Source of the DNA: Pseudomonas kitaguniensis
GTDB lineage: Bacteria; Pseudomonadota; Gammaproteobacteria; Pseudomonadales; Pseudomonadaceae
Direction: 5' to 3'
DNA: 40,352 nt
Assembly (NCBI RefSeq): GCF_009296165.1
Contig: NZ_VUAZ01000013.1
Span: forward strand, 1 to 40,352
Shown here: positions 34,709-40,352 of the stretch, in pieces
Layout: each line of letters begins with the position of its first letter
How positions within the stretch are numbered: the stretch's first letter is position 1
Notes under the pieces: model-generated
Told to the model about the DNA's origin: nothing
Seen by the model: only the letters and a program-made list of their open reading frames with translations
Database searches by the model: none
Position numbers and translations under genes: made by a program

Positions 34709-37320
34709 AAGGCTGTGTTCTCCGTTTCGATTGGCTTACCGGTCAACGTTGCCGTCGCCGGTAAGGGTTGATCAGGGGCTAGCGTCTGGCAGCGCAGTTG
34801 CAGGGCATCGGTTAAACCATCAGCCGGCAAAATGGCGGGCAGGGTGAACAGACATTGCTCGGCCCCGCCCCAACTGACGGTCATTTGCCCGCCTGCCTGA
34901 ATGCCGCTGAGGTAGACATTGCCGCCGTCATTGACGATGCCGGTGTCTTGCTGTTTCAGGTTCTTGACCGTCGCGCCGAAGGGCGGCGAGCTGCCATCGG
35001 GCAGGCGCAGAACTGCCATGGCTTTCTCGCCGGCAATCACTTCCAGTGATCGATAACCAATGGCGCCTTCGGTGAGGGTCAGTTGTGTGACGGATTGCGT
35101 GGCTTCGACATTGCTCGGCAAGTTCTCCAGGTCAACACTCGCCGCCGTTCGCTGGTAGCTGCTGATGTCGGAGATAACCGCCTTGCCGAAGGCGTTGCTG
35201 CGCGTCGGTGTGCCGTAACCGCGCACTGGCACATCGGGCACGCCGGTGGTGTCGACCATCAGGCGCGTGCCGCCGATGCCATTGGTACGGTGCAGCGCTG
35301 CGCCGTACGGCGTGAGCGTGCCACCGCCGCGAACAGATGCACCGAGGCTGGTGCTACTGCTTTGTTGCGTACTGGCGCTGAGGTTTATATCTGCCTGGTC
35401 GCCAATATGGCTCAGGTAACCACTGGCGGCGTTATTGCCGGCACTCAGTTGGTAGCTGTTGCGCTCATCAATGCGATCACTGTAGCGCGTTGAAAAGCTG
35501 TTTTTGCCGGCGGCTCTGTTCGCATCCACCGACAGTGTGCCGGTACGCCCCAACGGCAGGCTGACCGTCAGCGCCATGCCGTTGTCCTTGTAGTTATATT
35601 CCTGGGCGCGGTACAGGTTCAGCGACAGGCTCATGTTTTTCACGGTGCCGACTTTGAAGTAGCGCGACAGCGACACGTTCAAGCGCTGAGTGTCTGGCCG
35701 GTCCCAATACGTTTGTTTGTTGTAACTGGCGTAGACGGTCGCGCCCAGGTCACGAAACTGCTTGTTAAGCGTCACCGTATACAACGCCTTGCTGCCGCCG
35801 ATAGGCCGCCAATCTTCGCTGTATTCACCGTTTTCGTCGAAGCGACCACGCCCGCCGAGTTCGCCGTTCAGCCCGTAATGACGAGCATCCAGGTATTCAC
35901 TCATACTCAAATAGTTCTTATCGGAAAACCGGTAACCGGCGAAGGTCACTTGGCTGTCGTACTGTTCAAAGTTTTTTGAATATTGAACGCGGTACGATTT
36001 ACCCGAGAGCGCTTCATTCCACACAGTGGCGTGAGACTGGGTCACATCCACCGACACGGCGCCGAACGCGAGCAAGTCACGGCCCGCGCCAACGGAGAGC
36101 GCGCGGTAGTTGTTATCGGTGATACCGCCGCCAAACAGCGACCAGCCATTGCTGACGCCCCAAGAGAATTCCCCTGTACCGAAAAAGTCGCCGTCGCTGC
36201 CGTACTGAAGATTCGACGGGCGCCCGGTGGCCAGCTTGTAACGCACCTGCCCTGGGCGCGTCAGGTAGGGAACGCCAGCCGTGTCCATCTTGAAGGTGTG
36301 CACCGAACCGTCCTGTTCTTCCACCCGCACATCCAGGGTACCGGTGACTGCATCATTCAGGTCCTGAATCCGAAACGGCCCGGCTGCGACCAGCGTTTCA
36401 TAGAGCACGCGGCCTTGCTGGCTGATGACCACCTTGGCATTGGTTTTGGCCACGCCCACCACTTCCGGGGCGTAACCGCGCAAGTTCGGCGGTAGCTGGC
36501 TTTGATCCGAGCTGAGCGCGGCGCCGGTAAAACGGAAGCTGTCAAACAGGTCCGAGTACAGGTAGTCCTCGCCCACCACCAAACGCGCCTTCAGCGCAGG
36601 AATGGCGCGATAGGCGTAGTAGCGGCTCCACTCCAGCTTTTGCTGCCTGGCGCCGCCGCCGTTGCGGCCTTTTTCGGCACGCCCCTGCCAATCGCCGCGC
36701 AGGCGCCATGCCCCGGCGTTGGCGCCGAGTGTGCCGTTACCACTGAGGTTATTACGCGTGCCGTCGTTTTTTCGGTAGCTGGACAGCGCCGTCAGGTTGT
36801 AGTCAATCAGCAGCCCCGGCACGCCTTCATCCCAACGCGACGGCGGGTCCCAGTTGATCGCGCTGTACTCAAGGTAGGCTTGCGGGAGGCTGATGTTCAG
36901 CGTGGCAGTGGCTAAATCGCCACTGACCTCCATGCCCGGCAAGCTGTGAAGGTCAAGGCATTGCCCGCCTTTCCACCATGTGAGTGTGGCCGCACCGGAC
37001 TCTTTGAGGCCCAACTGTTCCACGAGGCCCTGCGATATACACGCTTGACTGCCTTTGGGGTCATCATCGGGCGGGTAAAACCCCACCGCTTGCTCAGAGG
37101 TAGCCTGGCTATTGATCTGCACCATCATCGAATAGGTGCCCGGCAGAATAAACCCGCTGCGCGCAAACTGAGACAAGTCAATGTTGCTGCGATCATTCAG
37201 GTCAAGAACGTCGGTATTAAACTCAATATCGCCGGCACCCATTGCAGTGCCCGCCAGTGACATCAACCCACCAAAGAGGCTGGGGCGGAAGCTGTTTTTG
37301 ATCTTCGACGTATTCAACAT
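34705..37320 (-). CDS. FimD/PapC-family outer-membrane usher
   Basis: The 871-residue protein has a signal peptide ending near GTAMGA. The mature protein begins with the usher N-terminal domain (IEFNTDVLDL..RSNIDLSQF). The fimbrial usher signature region reads AGPFRIQDLNDAVTGTLDVRVEEQDG. The barrel-plug organisation is followed by C-terminal domains with the disulfide pair EQCLF...LQLRCQ. It differs completely from the CS1-type usher at 27269-29788. The upstream gene ends 20 bp away, and the downstream chaperone overlaps. Confidence 0.93.
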   Translation of the reverse strand: MLNTSKIKNSFRPSLFGGLMSLAGTAMGAGDIEFNTDVLDLNDRSNIDLSQFARSGFILPGTYSMMVQINSQATSEQAVGFYPPDDDPKGSQACISQGLVEQLGLKESGAATLTWWKGGQCLDLHSLPGMEVSGDLATATLNISLPQAYLEYSAINWDPPSRWDEGVPGLLIDYNLTALSSYRKNDGTRNNLSGNGTLGANAGAWRLRGDWQGRAEKGRNGGGARQQKLEWSRYYAYRAIPALKARLVVGEDYLYSDLFDSFRFTGAALSSDQSQLPPNLRGYAPEVVGVAKTNAKVVISQQGRVLYETLVAAGPFRIQDLNDAVTGTLDVRVEEQDGSVHTFKMDTAGVPYLTRPGQVRYKLATGRPSNLQYGSDGDFFGTGEFSWGVSNGWSLFGGGITDNNYRALSVGAGRDLLAFGAVSVDVTQSHATVWNEALSGKSYRVQYSKNFEQYDSQVTFAGYRFSDKNYLSMSEYLDARHYGLNGELGGRGRFDENGEYSEDWRPIGGSKALYTVTLNKQFRDLGATVYASYNKQTYWDRPDTQRLNVSLSRYFKVGTVKNMSLSLNLYRAQEYNYKDNGMALTVSLPLGRTGTLSVDANRAAGKNSFSTRYSDRIDERNSYQLSAGNNAASGYLSHIGDQADINLSASTQQSSSTSLGASVRGGGTLTPYGAALHRTNGIGGTRLMVDTTGVPDVPVRGYGTPTRSNAFGKAVISDISSYQRTAASVDLENLPSNVEATQSVTQLTLTEGAIGYRSLEVIAGEKAMAVLRLPDGSSPPFGATVKNLKQQDTGIVNDGGNVYLSGIQAGGQMTVSWGGAEQCLFTLPAILPADGLTDALQLRCQTLAPDQPLPATATLTGKPIETENTAL

Positions 37321-37339
37321 GAACGCAACCCATCACTGT

Positions 37340-37900
37340 TCAAAAGTATTCCAACTTGAACCGCACTGCGGCACTGTGAGCGCCAGCCACCATCGGCAGG
37401 CCGTTACCGACCAGGCGAAGCGTGTAGTGAAGTGTGATGTCGCCCTCGGCCAACGGGCGCAGCGCCATCGGCTCACCCGGAACGCTCTCTTCACCCGCCG
37501 AGTCGACGATGTGCAGGGCAACCCCCTGTGAGCCACCAAACACCGCAAAGGAACGCCCGCCTCTGTCGCTGGGGCCGTCAAACGTGACGCGCAGGTGCTG
37601 CCAGTCCGGCAGGTTTACATCGGGGCGCGACGGGTCGGGCCGCGTCAAAGAGCAATTGACCAGACGCAACTGGAAGGGCTGAATTATTCCCCGCGCATGG
37701 CGCAACAGCCGGCCGATCGGTTCGGCAGCCATCTCAATGGTTTGATTCACAGTGGCCGCTTCCAGGCCGCAAGCGGAGTCAATAACCTCCCCTCCCAGCG
37801 TGACGACGCCATTGCCTTGGGCAGACGCTTGCGCGAACACCCAAGGGCTGATGAACAGCGTCAACGAAGAGGCGACAGCGAGACTTATGAATGTTTTCAC
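37340..37900 (-). CDS. Minor fimbrial subunit, PapH-like anchor/terminator
   Basis: The 186-residue protein has a signal peptide ending near FAQA. It is a pilin with SACGLEAATVNQTIEM and a second cysteine in LVNCSL, ending AAVRFKLEYF. Its place between the major pilin and usher genes is that of papH, whose product ends pilus growth and anchors the rod in the outer membrane. AGGTGA precedes the ATG. The PapH role rests on position and size. Confidence 0.8.
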   Translation of the reverse strand: MKTFISLAVASSLTLFISPWVFAQASAQGNGVVTLGGEVIDSACGLEAATVNQTIEMAAEPIGRLLRHARGIIQPFQLRLVNCSLTRPDPSRPDVNLPDWQHLRVTFDGPSDRGGRSFAVFGGSQGVALHIVDSAGEESVPGEPMALRPLAEGDITLHYTLRLVGNGLPMVAGAHSAAVRFKLEYF

Positions 37901-37924
37901 CTTTATCTCCCGTCAGCTTCCTCC

Positions 37925-37942
37925 CGCCCCCGTTAAGGGGCG
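37925..37942 (-). promoter_or_regulatory. Intercistronic hairpin after the FimA-like major pilin gene
   Basis: CGCCCC and GGGGCG pair around a 6-nt loop in the 52-bp gap between the major pilin and PapH-like genes. No U-run follows. It occupies the same operon position as the stronger hairpin of the CS1-like operon and could similarly favour pilin mRNA. Confidence 0.5.
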
Positions 37943-37952
37943 CGAGCAAAAC

Positions 37953-38474
37953 TTACTGATAAGCCAAGGTGAAATTGGTTACCGCGCTGAAACCACCAGG
38001 AACGATGGCACCCGCGAGGGCACCTTGAACATAAGCACCGAACTCCAGCGTGTTCTCACCGGCAGTAATCACCTGCGGGGCCGTTGCGACGCCCAATACA
38101 ACGGGCCTGCCGCCATGCGTCATCATGATGCCCACGTTGCCGGCGCTACCGACGATGCCGATCGCACCCGGCACAGCGCCTGATGGCGCACCGGTAAAGG
38201 TAGTGGTTACGGTATTATCGGTGAGGTCGGCCAAACTGCAGCCTTCAAGTTCGATCAGCACACGCCGGGCTTCAGACTTGCCGCCCCTGTCCAACTGATG
38301 TTTTGCAATCGCCCCCAGGTTAACGGTCTGGTCTACCGAGTCAGGTTTGATAGAGCAAGCACCCGAGTGCACCGAACCCACAAACGTAACCGTCCCGTCC
38401 GCCGCCTTGGCAACGGAGATCGAACCCACTAATAGCCCGAGAGACAACAGCGCAACGTTTATTTTAGTTTTCAT
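37953..38474 (-). CDS. FimA-like major fimbrial pilin
   Basis: The 173-residue protein has a signal peptide ending at AKA|ADG. The mature chain has GTVTFVGSVHSGACSIKPDSVDQTVNLG, then ELEGCSL with the second cysteine of the pilin disulfide, and the C-terminal zipper SAVTNFTLAYQ. As first gene behind the promoter and ahead of a hairpin, it is the best candidate for the rod subunit. The leader before it is about 235 nt long. The ribosome site before the ATG is weak. Confidence 0.9.
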   Translation of the reverse strand: MKTKINVALLSLGLLVGSISVAKAADGTVTFVGSVHSGACSIKPDSVDQTVNLGAIAKHQLDRGGKSEARRVLIELEGCSLADLTDNTVTTTFTGAPSGAVPGAIGIVGSAGNVGIMMTHGGRPVVLGVATAPQVITAGENTLEFGAYVQGALAGAIVPGGFSAVTNFTLAYQ

Positions 38475-38623
38475 CAGCTAAGTACTCACACATTGATAAG
38501 TGTCATAAACCCCCTGCCGCAGGAGTGCGCAGGACTGTCCAGCAAGCGCTGAGCGGGCGGTAGCTTCGAACCACGAGGGTGTCGCTGAAAACTGCTTTTT
38601 TCCAACTTGTTGTATTGCTTATC

Positions 38624-38780
38624 GGAGCCCGTTCAACGCCAGGCAAGTGTCGCGTTCATTTTTAAATAAGTAAGCCGTCCGATTCGCTTAATTGCGTAGC
38701 CTTGCAACACCAAGATATATAGGAAAAGTATGGCACTTTGCCAAAACTTTAAGAGCGTCTGTAAGAGATGGACTACTTGC
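38624..38780. repeat. Copy B of the control region shared by both fimbrial operons
   Basis: This matches 30450-30606 in order and spacing: leader block, GTAAGCCGTC block, promoter and GTAAGA motif. Genes downstream of the two copies are not related in order or clade, so the similarity is specific to the control region. The remaining parts of the gene-free gap 38475-38980 hold the 5' leader (38475-38623), a second GTAAGA motif and the PadR operator. Confidence 0.85.
38716..38744 (-). promoter_or_regulatory. Sigma70-type promoter of the FimA/Pap-type operon
   Basis: On the minus strand, TTGGCA (38744-38739) and TATATA (38721-38716) are 17 bases apart, close to consensus. The -35 box lies in the inverted repeat TGGCA-N3-TGCCA, also kept in the other operon. 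Transcription would start near 38709. Confidence 0.65.
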
Positions 38781-38831
38781 AACTTGATGAGGCTGTTTTA
38801 ATACTCAATACATCTGTAAGACATGGATGAC
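38759..38831 (-). promoter_or_regulatory. Twin GTAAGA-motif activator sites, FimA/Pap-type operon
   Basis: The motif CTGTAAGAGATGGACTAC is at 38759-38776 and CTGTAAGACATGGATGAC at 38814-38831, 55 bases apart. The first is 15 bp upstream of the -35 box, exactly as in the CS1-like operon. Consensus over the four sites is CYGTAAGACAYGGAYTAC. Confidence 0.6.
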
Positions 38832-38935
38832 AGGCATTCATAAATAACAGTGTTTATTGGGTTAGATCAACTCCCTCCTTAAATAGAGTGTCAGCACTGC
38901 AGGACCGCCCGTCAGAAGCCCTTGCACGGCGCACA

Positions 38936-38957
38936 AGATATATCTTACGTTATATCT
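38936..38957 (+). promoter_or_regulatory. Putative PadR/YqjI operator
   Basis: A perfect inverted repeat AGATATA-N8-TATATCT lies 23 bp before the PadR-family gene. Spaced AT-rich dyads of this kind are typical PadR-family operators, and the right arm could double as a -10 box. It would give negative autoregulation of the two-gene operon. Confidence 0.6.
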
Positions 38958-38980
38958 AGACACACACAGAGGCTCCCACC

Positions 38981-39502
38981 ATGCGAGACCATCCTCACCA
39001 GCGCGACGGTTTTGACCCGCGCGCCGGCCGCGGTCGCGGCCCCCGGGTATTTGCACCCGGCGATTTAAAGCTGCTGCTGCCGGCCTTGATCGCCGAACAG
39101 CCGTGCCACGGCTACGACCTGATCCGCCGGATCGAAAGCCTGTTCGACGGTGCCTACAGCCCCAGCCCCGGCGTGATCTACCCCACGCTGACGTTTCTGG
39201 AAGAAAGCGATTTGATCCAGGGCGACGCCGACGGCGGAAAAAAACGCTACACCATTACCGACGCCGGTCGTCTGTTCTTAAGCGAACAAGCGGTTGCCCT
39301 GGACGGCGTGCGCATGCGCATTGATGTCAGCAAGCGTTCGCTGCGTGGCCAGGACCGCCCGCCAGAAATCCACGAGGCGGTGCATAACCTGCGCCATGCC
39401 TTGCATTCGCACCACGGGCGCTGGAGCCCGGAAGAAATCGATCGTGTCGCGGCGCTGCTCAACGGCACCGCTCAAGCCATTGCCGACGGGAAACACCCAT
39501 GA
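38981..39502 (+). CDS. PadR-family transcriptional regulator, YqjI-like
   Basis: The 173-residue protein has a winged-helix domain at about residues 24-100, with HGYDLIRRIE and the highly conserved YSPSPGVIYPTLTFLEE. A C-terminal helical dimerisation part follows. This matches YqjI, the nickel-responsive PadR-like repressor that controls a ferric reductase in E. coli. The His/Cys-rich N-terminal extension of E. coli YqjI is reduced here to a few residues (MRDHPHQRD), with no cysteine, so nickel sensing is uncertain. GAGG precedes the ATG. The stop overlaps the next start by ATGA. Confidence 0.88.
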   Translation: MRDHPHQRDGFDPRAGRGRGPRVFAPGDLKLLLPALIAEQPCHGYDLIRRIESLFDGAYSPSPGVIYPTLTFLEESDLIQGDADGGKKRYTITDAGRLFLSEQAVALDGVRMRIDVSKRSLRGQDRPPEIHEAVHNLRHALHSHHGRWSPEEIDRVAALLNGTAQAIADGKHP

Positions 39503-40266
39503 ATACGCACGCTATCCACCGCGTTACCCACGAAATCAAACGTCGCCGCCTGCAAGTGCTGCGGGTGGTCGACCTCACCCCGCGCATGCGCCGCATCACC
39601 TTGGGCGGGCCTGAGCTGGCGGGGTTTGTCAGCCTGGGCAGCGACGACCACATCAAGCTGATGTTCGCGCAGAACGCCGCCGAACAGGCTGCCCTGGAAA
39701 GCCCGACCTTCAGCATCAAGGGCGACGGCCCGCAACCGGCGATGCGCGACTACACGCCACGGCGTTTCGACCTGAGCATCGGTGAGTTGGACATCGACTT
39801 TGTGTTGCATGGCGATGGCCCTGCCTCCACGTGGGCCGAGCAGGCGCAGGTCGGGCAGTACCTGTACATCGGCGGGCCGCGTGGCTCGATGATCGTGCCG
39901 GACATGTTCGACAGCTACTGGCTGATCGGTGATGAAACCGCCCTGCCCGCCATTGCGCGGCGCCTGGAGGAATTACCGGCGGGCCGCAAGGTGCTGGCGG
40001 TGATTGAAATTGCGAATGCGGCGGAGCAACAAGCGCTGCAGAGTGCTGCGGATGTGCAGGTGATTTGGGTGATACGCGGCCAGGATGACCTGCTCGATAC
40101 GGTGCGCCAACTGACGCCGCCCAGTGGTTCGCTGTACACCTTCGTGGCCACCGAAACCAAGCTGTCGCGCCAGGTGCGGCGGGTGTTGCTGGAAACGCAT
40201 CAGGTTAACGAAGCGTTCCTCAAGGCCGTGGGTTACTGGCGTGCGCAAGGCAGCGAAGAGGAGTAA
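39499..40266 (+). CDS. Siderophore-interacting protein / NADPH-dependent ferric-chelate reductase (YqjH/ViuB family)
   Basis: The 255-residue protein has an N-terminal FAD-binding barrel with the signature MRDYTPRRFD near residue 82 (RxYT). An NAD(P)H-binding half follows, with the conserved WLIGDETALPAIARRLE near 141-158 and a C-terminal GYWRAQG. The family reduces ferric siderophores or chelates in the cytoplasm to release iron. Translation is coupled to the PadR-like gene by a 4-bp overlap. In E. coli the two genes are divergent; here they form an operon. GGGAA before the ATG gives a ribosome site. Confidence 0.92.
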   Translation: MNTHAIHRVTHEIKRRRLQVLRVVDLTPRMRRITLGGPELAGFVSLGSDDHIKLMFAQNAAEQAALESPTFSIKGDGPQPAMRDYTPRRFDLSIGELDIDFVLHGDGPASTWAEQAQVGQYLYIGGPRGSMIVPDMFDSYWLIGDETALPAIARRLEELPAGRKVLAVIEIANAAEQQALQSAADVQVIWVIRGQDDLLDTVRQLTPPSGSLYTFVATETKLSRQVRRVLLETHQVNEAFLKAVGYWRAQGSEEE

Positions 40267-40284
40267 GCCGACCCAATCCCCCAA

Positions 40285-40352
40285 GCAGAATGCATTCAAA
40301 CTGTGGCAGGGGCTTGCTCCCACACCCCCAGGCAGAATGCATTCAAACTGTG
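40285..40352. repeat. Tandem extragenic repeat with REP-like core, cut by the window edge
   Basis: An identical 21-base sequence beginning GCAGAATGCATTC occurs at 40285-40305 and again at 40332-40352. Between the copies lies the REP-like piece GGGGCTTGCTCCCACAC. The unit length is 47 bp and the array may continue past the edge. Confidence 0.7.

Noticed and set aside
38731..38744. A sigma54-like TGGCAC..TTGC sequence in the fimbrial promoter
   Set aside because: GG and GC are six bases apart, not ten as sigma54 needs. The segment fits a sigma70 -35 box inside a short inverted repeat better.
1..40352. Insertion sequences, integrases, attachment sites, tRNA genes or CRISPR arrays bounding the toxin and fimbrial islands
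   Set aside because: None could be found by reading either strand. The only repeats are REP-like elements, the shared fimbrial control regions and paralogous genes.

Overview
The window looks like a chromosomal segment of a Pseudomonas species, probably of the P. fluorescens group. The evidence is the high GC content with strong GC3 bias (long shadow ORFs opposite nearly every gene), REP-like extragenic palindromes of the type common in that group, and gene families typical of it. This is inferred from the sequence and family knowledge, not from a database search. No tRNA, rRNA, CRISPR array, transposase or secretion-system gene was seen.

Left end to 9.1 kb (core and metabolic genes): a GNAT acetyltransferase and a Nudix hydrolase form a leftward pair. 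Next is a response-regulator/HD-GYP-like protein in which the phospho-acceptor Asp and the HD metal ligands are replaced. A zinc-independent ribosomal protein L31 (type B) follows, with a Zur-box-like palindrome upstream, then a decayed LuxR-type HTH fragment and an FMN-binding glutamate synthase-family protein. A leftward gtrA-gtrB-glycosyltransferase (GT-C) cluster follows, probably for bactoprenol-linked O-antigen or glycan modification. Its gtrA-like gene carries an apparent frameshift near its 3' end, beside a run of eight T. An OpgC-like membrane protein is divergent from it.

9.2-24.6 kb (giant toxin/effector island): three consecutive rightward genes encode proteins of about 1,690, 1,626 and 1,690 residues. 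The first and third are paralogues along their whole length: an N-terminal dermonecrotic-toxin-like (DUF6543-type) region with a hydrophobic segment, then leucine-rich repeats, then a C-terminal NEL-type E3 ubiquitin ligase domain with a Cys-x-Asp motif. The middle protein is a different, internally repetitive dermonecrotic-toxin-like protein. It ends in an AT-richer module of about three repeats.

24.7-38.5 kb (two leftward chaperone-usher operons): the left one is a CS1/CFA-I-type (alpha, alternate chaperone-usher) system: major pilin, usher, chaperone, second pilin, large tip protein. The right one is a classical FimA/Pap-type system: major pilin, PapH-like subunit, usher, PapD-like chaperone, four pilin-like subunits, tip adhesin. 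The two systems belong to different clades, yet their upstream regions are homologous over about 155 bp. They share a sigma70-type promoter, a leader segment and two upstream copies of a GTAAGA-containing motif at the same spacing. This suggests co-regulation by one unidentified activator. Both major-pilin genes are followed by a GC-rich hairpin that could set pilin-to-assembly-protein ratios.

38.9-40.35 kb: a PadR-family regulator (YqjI-like) overlaps by ATGA a siderophore-interacting ferric reductase (YqjH-like), behind a perfect inverted-repeat operator candidate. The right edge enters a tandem extragenic repeat.
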